This document shows positions 1-5,336 of a DNA stretch of 5,336 nucleotides, one piece after another. Position 1 is the first letter of the stretch. Every line of letters begins with the position of its first letter. Under the pieces are notes generated by a model, which was given only the letters and a program-made list of their open reading frames with translations, was not told where the DNA came from and did not search any database. A program made the translations under genes and the position numbers. Source of the DNA: Akkermansiaceae bacterium UBA3385 (GTDB lineage Bacteria > Verrucomicrobiota > Verrucomicrobiia > Verrucomicrobiales > Akkermansiaceae); assembly GCA_002358905.1 (NCBI GenBank), contig DEPT01000034.1, forward strand, positions 54,775-60,110, in the 5' to 3' direction.

Positions 1-120
1 ATGCTGAACGACAACGGTAGCGTTGTATTCAGCAAGAACTCTGGCGGAGCGATTGGCTCTCATGGGAATTTGAGCATCTGCAATAACGATTCTGTGTTGT
101 TCGAAAAGAATGTGGAGCAT
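1..120 (+). repeat. Tail of a Pmp repeat block (GGAI/FxxN), cut by the window edge
   Basis: Residues 1-40 hold FSKN (10-13), GGAI (15-18) and FEKN (34-37). They end in the phrase NNDSVLFEKN, which recurs at residues 541-550 (as NNDYVLFENN) and 1116-1125, each time just before a middle-like domain. The block therefore begins outside the window, and further Pmp repeats should lie upstream. This is also the main reason to doubt that the ATG at base 1 is the translation start. Confidence 0.8.
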
Positions 121-3100
121 AAGGACGGAAGCTATTACCTTCGTTCCATCAACGCCAGCGGGAGCGACAATGTGATTTCTCTATCTGCTGCTGCGGGCAA
201 GAGCATAGAGTTCCGGGATTCTATTTGTATTGGCGAAGGTTGCTCTTTCAATCTCAATAAATCATTCGGAGGCATTCAGCATACAGGTGATATACTTTTC
301 TCTGGTAAGTTCACGGAAAAAGATTTGTATTCGGTGAAGGGAAATGTGGCCGGAACTGCGGAGGAAATCCGACTCTCTCGCACCTCGGAGGTGAATGCGT
401 TGACCAATTTGTATGGTGGCCGACTGCGCGTGGAGGATGGCGCTGTATATACGGGCTATGGTATCACCGCCATAGCTGGTTCCGGAGCCACGGTGCGGGT
501 GAAGGATGCCGAGTTGAGCCACAGCGGCTACAATCTTACTTTTAACGCAGGTACTACACTTGAGCTGGCTGGTACAAACAGCATAAGCGGTAATGTAGAG
601 ATGTCGAATGGCAGCGTTCTGCGATTTGACTGTAGTTCGTTCAAGGGAACGACTAATATATCGGGTAATCTGACGCTGGACGCCTCTTCGACGATAATGC
701 TGGAATCTACAGATTCCTGGGGGGGAGAGAATTATGTGTTCCTCCAAGTGGAAGGAAATATTATCGCAGAAAGTGAAACGAATGCTGGGGGACAGGACTC
801 TTATACCCGAGTGAAGAACCTGTTTGTGTGGAACTATAATGAAGGAACGTTCAATCCTTTCTTCAAGGGGGCATTGACTCTGACTTCTCGCCAGTCGAAT
901 GCCGTTGAATATTATAACTATGATAAGCTTGAGTTCAGCGGAATTTCCTCAAGTGCTCATGGCGCAGCCATTTGCGGGGCAACGTCCATCAATTGGTGCA
1001 ATGAGGTTGTGTTCAGCAGTAACATTTCATACACATCTCCTGGATATACGTGCGGCGGTGCTATACACGGTACTGTTTCGATGATAGGAAATAACACGAT
1101 TTCGTTCATTGGGAACAAGACTGATTCCCGGACCAGATCTTCCTATTGGTCATACGGAGGTGCTATAGATGGAGATGTGCTGATGTCTGATAATGGTGAG
1201 GTTTCATTCATTGGGAATAGCGCAGGTGAAAGCGGCGGTGCTATACGAGGTACTGTTTCGATGAATAATAATGAGCGGGTGTGCTTTATTGGCAATGCTG
1301 TCACTGCGATGTCTGATGAGGTGCGTGGAGGCGCTGTATATGGTTCTATCTCGATGCATGGCAATGATTATGTGCTTTTTGACTCGAATGCGTCTGAATG
1401 GTCCGGCGGTGCTTTGTATGTATCCAGTCGTGAAAGCGTGACGCTGAGCGGCAATAGCAGTGTGGAGTTTATCGGAAACTCGGCTTATCAGAGTGGCGGT
1501 GCCATTTATGGTGGTAGTAATAGTTCAATTGTATTAAGCAACAATGGGTCTGTGCTTTTCAGAGATAATGCAGCGTATGTAGATGGCGCTATTTATACCA
1601 AGGGGAATTTGTATATACAGAACAATGATTACGTGTTGTTCGAAAATAATGCCAGGGTAAGAAGTTCCTTCCTTTCCTTACGTTCTATATATGCAGCAGG
1701 GGGCAGTAATTCTGTTATCTCTCTTTCCGCACCTGCGGGGAAATGCATAGAGTTCCGTGACCCCATTTATATTAGCAGTAATTGCACCTTTAATCTGAAT
1801 GCAGACTATGTCAATGAGGCGGGCATCTGCGTCAGACAGCAAGGTGATATCATCTTTTCTGCGGCTGCTTCTGAATCGCCTGGTCTCAATGCCGGTGATT
1901 CATCCGCAGCACTTGTTGCAAATGTGTCCTCCAGAACATCAGAGGTAAATGCACTGGTGAATTTGTATGGTGGTTCTCTTCGTGTGGAAGAAAACGCCAT
2001 TTTCAAGGGATATGGCATAACAGCTCACGAGAACTCAGATGCTGCAGTTCAGGTGAAGAATGCCACGTTGAATCATACCGGGCACTCGCTTACATTCGCT
2101 TCCGGAACATCGTTGAAACTGGCAGATGATTATAAGTTGTATGCTCGTTCTCTGGTGATGAATGAAGGCAGTTCTCTGCTTCTGGATGCTTCTACCAGCC
2201 GCGGTCAGTTGGTCCTCAGTGGTGATTTGACCATGAATGGCAATGTGGGCATAACACTGAGCCCTGATACTCAGAGTACAGATGAGAATCTCCTGTTCAT
2301 GTATGTTGACGGGAGCGTAAGTGGATGGAATCCCCGTCGAGTGACAGTTTCTGGGACTGACAGCTGTGATGCATCCGATTTTACCTGGATTGATCATTGT
2401 CTGATTCTGAATTATAACGCAGCAACCTATAAGCCGTATCTCTTCTTATTTGAACAGCAGGAAGGAGGTGTTGCGTATTCTGATTACGCAGGTGTCTTTT
2501 TTGGAGGAAGTTCTCCTGATGCGCAACAAGCCGCTATTTCTGGCTCTGCTGGGGATTTGATTCATTTGTGCAGCAACGATAAGGTGGAGTTCCATTGTAA
2601 TGCAGCCGGAGCGATATACGGAGATGGCAGCACGATTGTAGTGGATGATAATGCCTGTGTCGTATTCTCCGGAAATGAATCAGCATATGCTGGTGCTGTT
2701 TATGGAGGAAATGCCAGCACTATCTCGCTCTGCGGAAACTCCAGCGTGACACTTCAGGAAAATGAATCCGGAGCTAATGGTGGTGCCATTTGTGTAAGTG
2801 ATGGAAGCATTGCGATTGATAATAATGGCGCGGTTTCTGTTTGCGAGAATGTAGCAGTTTCTTCTGGTGGAGGATTGTATGGATATGGGAGCTCTATTTC
2901 CCTGAACAATAATGGAAAAGTTCTTTTCAGTGGAAATACTGCCGCTGAGGGGTGCGGAATTAGTGGTTATGCTTGTCATATCAGCGTGAATAATAATGAA
3001 CAAATTGAGTTTGTTGGCAACATTTGTTCTTCTTATTATGGTGGTGGAGTTGTGATTTGTGCAAGTTCGGGAAGCAGTGTTGAGATGAATGGCAATGGCT

Positions 3101-5336
3101 CTGTTGTCTTTAACGGAAATTATGGTGCTTCATATGGTGGTGCCGTTTATGTGGATAGTGACAGTAGCTTCTTGCTTAATCGTAATGCAAGTGTTTCCTT
3201 CTGTGGTAATACCGCGGAGGGTGGTGGTGCCATTTATGGTGGTACACAGGTGATAAATGATAATGGAGAGGTGCTTTTCTGCGGGAATACGGCGTATGAT
3301 TACGAGGGTGGCGCCATCATGGCAACGAACGACCTGAGTATACGGAATAATGATTCGGTTCTCTTTGAGAAGAATCTGGATGTGAAGTACGGAGATAACG
3401 ATGCAGCTAATGATTCTCATTACCTGCGAAGTATTTATGTTCAGTCGAATTCATCCGCTGATGCAAGAGAAGTATCTTTCTCGGCGGCTCAAGACAAGCG
3501 CATTGAGTTCCGTGATTCTATCTATATTTCCGAAGATGTTTCTTTCTCTCTGAACGCGGACTATGTTGATTCTTCAGGAAAGCGTATCAAACAGCAGGGC
3601 GATGTTATTTTCACTGGAGCCTATACGGAAATGCATCTGGCCGAAATGAAGGGTAGCTCAGGTACTGCGGACGAAATACTTAATTCCAGAACTGCGGAGG
3701 TCTATACAATGACCAATCTGTATGGCGGGCGCCTGCGTATCGAGTCCGGGGCCATCTACAAAGGCAACGGCATAACAGTGGCTGAAAATTCTGATGCCGC
3801 TGTGTGGCTGCGGAATGCACAGTTGCAGCATCAGGGATATAACATTTCTTTTGGCAGGGGTACCACCTTTGGTTTGCGCGGATGCAATATATCACATGCC
3901 GACAAGCTCTCCATGGCAGCCGGGAGTTCCTTATCGTTTGAAATTGGAGTGGATAATCTTTCTACTGCGGTTTTGACGCATACAGGAGCGCTGACGCTGG
4001 GCGGACGCGTAACGCTGAACATCGGGGCTGCTGATGACAGCCTGGCTCTTGGACAGTACAAATTGCTTCAGGTAACGGACAGTGCTGCCCTGGAGAATTG
4101 GAGTAATGAGAATCTGCTTATGGGGGACGATTCCTATACTGTTGCGGACTTTGAATGGGTGGATAATACCTTGTGTTTCAATTATTCAGGTCAGCAGTTG
4201 TCGGGCTTGCCGCTTCTCCCGGAAATTCCTGAGGAACCGGAGATTCCGGATACTCCTGTGACACCGGATGAACCGGAGATTCCTGATTCACCCGTGACCC
4301 CGGATGATCCCGAGATTCCGGATACACCCGTGACGCCGGACGAACCGGAGATTCCGGATACACCCGTGACGCCGGATGAACCTGAGATTCCTGATACCCC
4401 TGTGACGCCGGATGAGCCTGTGATTCCTGATACCCCAGTGACACCGGATGAGCCTGTGATTCCAGATACACCCGTGACACCGGATGAACCGGAGATTCCG
4501 GATACGCCTGTGACACCGGATGAACCTGAGAAACCGGAGCAGCTCAAACCTCTGCGCCCCGGCTCCAAGCCTGTGCTGGTCGGTGGAGATATTGACAAGA
4601 ATACCGAAATCATCCTTACGGAAAAGGGTAATGTGACACTGGAGGGTAAGGTGAATGCCGGTGCCATCAACGTCAAGTCGGATGCCAATATTACCTTCAA
4701 GAGCAACAAGAAGAAGCCGGGCTCTCTGACAGGTGATGGCGATCTGACTAAGAGCGGAAAGGGTACGCTCACCCTCAACGATGGCAACAGCAGCTGGACG
4801 GGTGATACGTATCTGAAGGCCGGTACCATTAAGGTGAAGGGCGCGACTGCTCTGGGCAGGGGTGATGTGTATGTGCAGGGTGGCACGATGAACCTGGGTT
4901 CCAAGGCTGTGTCCAACGACATTGTCCAGTCCGGTAATGCTGCCATCAAGAGCGGCAAGAAGTTCACCGGTACCTATACGCTGGAGGGCGGTGAACTGCA
5001 GAAGGGTTCCTCGCTCAACATTAGCCGTAAAGCCACCCTGGAGGGTGGTACGGTAAACGGTACACTTTCCGGCAATGGAAAGACCACGGTGACAGGCAAT
5101 GTGAAGCTGGGTGATAAGGGCAAGATTACCACCAAGGCGCTGACTCTGGGTGAAGAAGCCACGCTGACCACCAGCGCCAAGGGGCTGAGCAGCAAGGCTA
5201 CGACACTTACCATCGGTGAGGATGCTCTGTTCTCCCTGGGTGGTAAGATGACGGTCGATTCGCTCCAGCTGAACGGCGGAGAGCTCAAGACAACGGCAAG
5301 CAAGCCTGCCGCTATGACGGTGAAGAACAACATGGA
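1..5336 (+). CDS. Giant Pmp-like / PATR surface adhesin (autotransporter-type passenger), partial at both ends
   Basis: Frame 1 is open for 1,778 codons plus two bases, with no stop. The protein has three parts: about 1,400 residues of Pmp-like sequence, a proline stalk (residues 1404-1520) and a beta-strand-rich tail with a PATR motif (1521-1778). GGA[ILV] and FxxN motifs recur about every 29 residues, as in chlamydial polymorphic membrane proteins, which are outer-membrane adhesins secreted by the type V route. By analogy this protein probably folds as a long beta-helix at the cell surface and mediates attachment; no catalytic motif is seen. The ATG at base 1 aligns with the interior of a repeat (compare residues 394-403), and the residues after it are polar, not a signal peptide. 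The start is therefore probably upstream, or this is a fragment. The C-terminal beta-barrel or sorting signal is not in the window. Open reading and repeats are seen directly; adhesion is inferred. Confidence 0.93.
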   Translation, partial: MLNDNGSVVFSKNSGGAIGSHGNLSICNNDSVLFEKNVEHKDGSYYLRSINASGSDNVISLSAAAGKSIEFRDSICIGEGCSFNLNKSFGGIQHTGDILFSGKFTEKDLYSVKGNVAGTAEEIRLSRTSEVNALTNLYGGRLRVEDGAVYTGYGITAIAGSGATVRVKDAELSHSGYNLTFNAGTTLELAGTNSISGNVEMSNGSVLRFDCSSFKGTTNISGNLTLDASSTIMLESTDSWGGENYVFLQVEGNIIAESETNAGGQDSYTRVKNLFVWNYNEGTFNPFFKGALTLTSRQSNAVEYYNYDKLEFSGISSSAHGAAICGATSINWCNEVVFSSNISYTSPGYTCGGAIHGTVSMIGNNTISFIGNKTDSRTRSSYWSYGGAIDGDVLMSDNGEVSFIGNSAGESGGAIRGTVSMNNNERVCFIGNAVTAMSDEVRGGAVYGSISMHGNDYVLFDSNASEWSGGALYVSSRESVTLSGNSSVEFIGNSAYQSGGAIYGGSNSSIVLSNNGSVLFRDNAAYVDGAIYTKGNLYIQNNDYVLFENNARVRSSFLSLRSIYAAGGSNSVISLSAPAGKCIEFRDPIYISSNCTFNLNADYVNEAGICVRQQGDIIFSAAASESPGLNAGDSSAALVANVSSRTSEVNALVNLYGGSLRVEENAIFKGYGITAHENSDAAVQVKNATLNHTGHSLTFASGTSLKLADDYKLYARSLVMNEGSSLLLDASTSRGQLVLSGDLTMNGNVGITLSPDTQSTDENLLFMYVDGSVSGWNPRRVTVSGTDSCDASDFTWIDHCLILNYNAATYKPYLFLFEQQEGGVAYSDYAGVFFGGSSPDAQQAAISGSAGDLIHLCSNDKVEFHCNAAGAIYGDGSTIVVDDNACVVFSGNESAYAGAVYGGNASTISLCGNSSVTLQENESGANGGAICVSDGSIAIDNNGAVSVCENVAVSSGGGLYGYGSSISLNNNGKVLFSGNTAAEGCGISGYACHISVNNNEQIEFVGNICSSYYGGGVVICASSGSSVEMNGNGSVVFNGNYGASYGGAVYVDSDSSFLLNRNASVSFCGNTAEGGGAIYGGTQVINDNGEVLFCGNTAYDYEGGAIMATNDLSIRNNDSVLFEKNLDVKYGDNDAANDSHYLRSIYVQSNSSADAREVSFSAAQDKRIEFRDSIYISEDVSFSLNADYVDSSGKRIKQQGDVIFTGAYTEMHLAEMKGSSGTADEILNSRTAEVYTMTNLYGGRLRIESGAIYKGNGITVAENSDAAVWLRNAQLQHQGYNISFGRGTTFGLRGCNISHADKLSMAAGSSLSFEIGVDNLSTAVLTHTGALTLGGRVTLNIGAADDSLALGQYKLLQVTDSAALENWSNENLLMGDDSYTVADFEWVDNTLCFNYSGQQLSGLPLLPEIPEEPEIPDTPVTPDEPEIPDSPVTPDDPEIPDTPVTPDEPEIPDTPVTPDEPEIPDTPVTPDEPVIPDTPVTPDEPVIPDTPVTPDEPEIPDTPVTPDEPEKPEQLKPLRPGSKPVLVGGDIDKNTEIILTEKGNVTLEGKVNAGAINVKSDANITFKSNKKKPGSLTGDGDLTKSGKGTLTLNDGNSSWTGDTYLKAGTIKVKGATALGRGDVYVQGGTMNLGSKAVSNDIVQSGNAAIKSGKKFTGTYTLEGGELQKGSSLNISRKATLEGGTVNGTLSGNGKTTVTGNVKLGDKGKITTKALTLGEEATLTTSAKGLSSKATTLTIGEDALFSLGGKMTVDSLQLNGGELKTTASKPAAMTVKNNM
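121..900 (+). other. Protein domain: Pmp middle-like domain, copy 1
   Basis: Residues 41-300 lack the GGA/FxxN rhythm and carry a fixed motif order: YLRSI (46-50), IEFRDSI (69-75), FNLN (83-86), GDILFSG (96-102), SRTSEVNAL (126-134), LYGGRLRVEDGAVY (137-150) and GTTLEL (184-189). The rest is short polar beta-strand sequence ending near WNYN (277-280). In chlamydial Pmps the middle domain (Pfam family PMP_M) follows the repeats and has comparable phrases: an FYDPI-like motif, a G-IVFSG motif, a gG-L-v-dGA motif and a GT-L motif. The assignment rests on my recall of that family and has not been tested with a profile. The same domain recurs at residues 551-825 and 1126-1403. Copy 1 lacks the W-[IV]-D step seen near the ends of the other two. 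Confidence 0.62.
1052..1084 (+). repeat. 33-bp direct repeat, first copy (second at 1232-1264)
   Basis: Bases 1052-1084 match 1232-1264 at 31 of 33 positions; the two mismatches fall next to each other (1067-1068 against 1247-1248). The copies are exactly 180 bases apart and in the same frame, both encoding GGAI-x-GTVSM (residues 352-361 and 412-421). Other turns keep only the protein motif and differ at synonymous sites, so this pair looks younger than the rest of the repeat block. Confidence 0.85.
1232..1264 (+). repeat. 33-bp direct repeat, second copy
   Basis: Partner of the copy at 1052-1084, encoding GGAI followed by R and GTVSM where the first copy has H. Between the two copies lie two further turns, one with GGAI at residues 386-389. 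Because the spacing is a multiple of three, recombination between the copies would delete or duplicate 60 residues without breaking the frame. Confidence 0.85.
1651..2475 (+). other. Protein domain: Pmp middle-like domain, copy 2
   Basis: Residues 551-825 repeat the order seen in copy 1: LRSI (560-563), IEFRDPI (583-589), FNLNADY (597-603), QQGDIIFS (613-620), SRTSEVNAL (644-652), LYGGSLRVEENA (655-666), NSDAAVQVKNA (678-688) and SGTSLKL (701-707). They close with DFTWIDHCLILNYN (793-806). The IEFRDPI form is the closest of the three to the chlamydial FYDPI motif. The domain starts about 513 residues after copy 1, so repeat block plus middle domain was probably duplicated as a unit. The segment between GDIIFS and SRTSEV (621-643) is Ala/Ser-rich and unlike its counterparts, which suggests a variable loop. 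Confidence 0.62.
2476..3375 (+). repeat. Pmp repeat block, complete (9 GGA-type turns, partly degenerate)
   Basis: GGA-type motifs stand at residues 869 (AGAI), 897 (AGAV), 927, 956 (GGGL), 984 (GCGI), 1014 (GGGV), 1046, 1075 and 1103, with very even spacing of 28 to 32 residues. FxxN motifs are at 864, 889, 976, 1004, 1037, 1067, 1093 and 1122; at 916-921 and 945-950 the Phe is lost and only the Asn remains (LQEN, VCEN). This block has about two more turns than the previous one. It is rich in cysteine (residues 857, 866, 886, 911, 931, 948, 985, 992, 1009, 1020, 1068, 1094). By hand count, bases 2881-3120 are only about 40% GC, well below the tail of the gene. Confidence 0.83.
3376..4209 (+). 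other. Protein domain: Pmp middle-like domain, copy 3
   Basis: Residues 1126-1403 again give YLRSI (1141-1145), IEFRDSI (1168-1174), SLNADYV (1183-1189), QQGDVIF (1198-1204), SRTAEV (1229-1234), LYGGRLRIESGAIY (1240-1253), NSDAAVWLRNA (1263-1273) and GTTFGL (1287-1292). They end with DFEWVDNTLCFNY (1383-1395). This copy starts about 585 residues after copy 2. A Leu/Gly strand stretch (GALTLGGRVTLNIG, 1329-1342) and YKLLQV (1353-1358) precede the close. It leads directly into the proline stalk instead of another repeat block, so it is the last of the series. C1392 is the last cysteine in the window. Confidence 0.62.
4210..4560 (+). other. Protein domain: acidic proline stalk between the Pmp-like and PATR-like halves
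   Basis: Residues 1404-1520 form a low-complexity linker whose core has proline at every third position (P-x-x-P-x-x). Such spacing favours an extended polyproline-II conformation. The stalk is strongly acidic: each 12-residue unit carries about four Asp/Glu and no Lys/Arg. Lysine appears only at its C-terminal edge (K1511, K1516), where the basic tail begins. Proline-rich stalks in bacterial surface proteins commonly act as spacers that hold binding domains away from the envelope or span peptidoglycan. Which applies here depends on the unseen C-terminus. Confidence 0.85.
4237..4524 (+). repeat. Eight tandem 36-bp units encoding PEIPDTPVTPDE
   Basis: Eight uninterrupted units start at 4237, 4273, 4309, 4345, 4381, 4417, 4453 and 4489 (residues 1413-1508). 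A half unit (PEIPEE) precedes them and a decayed one (PEKPEQ) follows. Protein variants are few: unit 2 has Ser for Thr and Asp for Glu, and units 6 and 7 have PVIP for PEIP. Synonymous sites vary more widely (all four CCN proline codons occur), so the protein sequence appears to be kept by selection. Units 3 and 4 are almost identical in DNA, and neighbouring units 6 and 7 share the E-to-V change; both suggest recent slippage duplications. Gain or loss of units keeps the frame. Confidence 0.95.
4561..5336 (+). other. Protein domain: PATR-type beta-strand region, open at the right edge
   Basis: Residues 1521-1778 are built of short alternating strands rich in Gly, Thr, Lys, Leu and Asn, for example LEGGTVNGTLSGNGKTTVTG (1680-1699), as expected of a beta-helical autotransporter passenger. 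They differ sharply from the upstream half: no cysteine, no GGAI/FxxN pairs, about 12% lysine (33 of 270 residues from 1509, nearly all AAG), and about 55% GC by hand count over bases 4921-5160. In related proteins this type of region comes shortly before the C-terminal beta-barrel or sorting signal. Neither is reached here. Confidence 0.75.
4744..4896 (+). repeat. Autotransporter-associated beta-strand repeat (PATR)
   Basis: Residues 1582-1632 follow the family consensus closely: LTKSGKGTLTLNDGNSSWTG, then DTYLKAGTIKV, ALGRGDVYVQGG and TMNL. The pattern LxKxGxGTLTLxxxNxxxGxTxxxxGTLxV is the signature of the passenger-associated repeat (TIGR02601 / PF12951, from memory), found in autotransporter passengers of Proteobacteria and in many large surface proteins of Verrucomicrobiota. 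Only one clear copy is visible; weaker strand repeats follow it. Confidence 0.85.

Larger units (their letters stand above)
901..1650 (+). repeat. Pmp repeat block, complete (7 GGA-type turns)
   Basis: GGA-type motifs stand at residues 321 (GAAI), 352, 386, 412, 443, 469, 499 and 528 (DGAI). FxxN motifs stand at 338 (FSSN), 369, 403, 429, 490 (all FIGN), 460 (FDSN), 520 (FRDN) and 547 (FENN). From residue 352 on, GGA spacing is 26 to 34 residues, so each turn reads GGA[ILV]-(variable loop)-FxxN. In Pmps these motifs define beta-helix turns, and some Pmp repeat segments have been shown to bind host cells. Four identical FIGN motifs and a nearly identical 33-base stretch (1052-1084 against 1232-1264) point to fairly recent duplication or conversion within the block. 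Confidence 0.85.

Noticed and set aside
262..747. Minus-strand 161-codon open frame
   Set aside because: It lies fully antisense to middle-like domain 1, has a composition rich in Arg, His and Ile without domain motifs, and no matching frame is kept under copies 2 and 3.
899..1084. Short plus-strand open frame in another frame
   Set aside because: It overlaps the long frame and shows no motif; the GGAI/FxxN rhythm is in frame 1. The same applies to 3794-3976.
2035..2397. Minus-strand 120-codon open frame
   Set aside because: Antisense to the conserved copy 2 domain and without recognisable motifs. The same holds for the other minus-strand frames at 1143-1364, 1806-2018, 2680-3003, 3130-3420, 3680-4061 and 4974-5333.
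2461..2475. Strong Shine-Dalgarno-like stretch AAGGAGGTG
   Set aside because: It encodes Glu-Gly-Gly-Val inside the long frame, and no start codon with a sensible open frame follows at a suitable distance.
4237..4524. CRISPR array
   Set aside because: The 36-bp units follow each other directly with no unique spacers, and their variation is mostly at synonymous positions, as in a coding tandem repeat.
4191..4967. Minus-strand 258-codon open frame with collagen-like Gly-x-y repeats
   Set aside because: It is the antisense image of the Pro-x-x stalk. The plus frame is open across the whole window with recognisable domains, and flanking parts of the minus frame look like no protein family.
1..5336. 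Frameshift or premature stop in the long gene
   Set aside because: I translated every codon of frame 1 and found no stop, and domain motifs stay in that frame from end to end.

Overview
The whole 5,336-base window is the inside of one very large plus-strand gene. Frame 1 reads through 1,778 codons without a stop and is still open at the last base. The window opens on an ATG, but that codon lies in the middle of a repeat and no signal peptide follows it, so the true N-terminus probably lies upstream. No complete gene boundary, RNA gene, promoter, terminator, insertion sequence or CRISPR array is visible, and there is no intergenic DNA.

The product looks like a surface-exposed, beta-helical adhesin or autotransporter-type passenger. 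Its first 1,400 residues resemble chlamydial polymorphic membrane proteins (Pmps). Runs of paired GGA[I/V/L] and FxxN motifs alternate with a roughly 270-residue non-repeat domain that carries hallmarks of the Pmp middle domain: IEFRD(S/P)I, then GDI(I/L)FSG, then a segment ending LYGGRLRVEDGA, then GTTLEL. This couple is partly present once at the left edge and then complete twice more, so three middle-like domains stand in tandem. A stalk follows with proline at exactly every third residue, made of eight 12-residue units (36 bp each). After it comes a lysine/threonine/glycine-rich, cysteine-free region with a clear autotransporter-associated beta-strand repeat (PATR). The translocator or anchor that normally ends such proteins would lie beyond the right edge.

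Layout: 1-120, end of a Pmp repeat block; 121-900, middle-like domain 1; 901-1650, Pmp repeat block; 1651-2475, middle-like domain 2; 2476-3375, Pmp repeat block; 3376-4209, middle-like domain 3; 4210-4560, proline stalk; 4561-5336, PATR-type beta-strand region.

Organism: Pmp-type repeats combined with PATR repeats, in a gene of intermediate GC (about 40% to 60% in stretches I counted by hand), suggest the Planctomycetes-Verrucomicrobia-Chlamydiae group, most plausibly Verrucomicrobiota or Lentisphaerota. This is inference from protein architecture only; no taxonomic marker is present.
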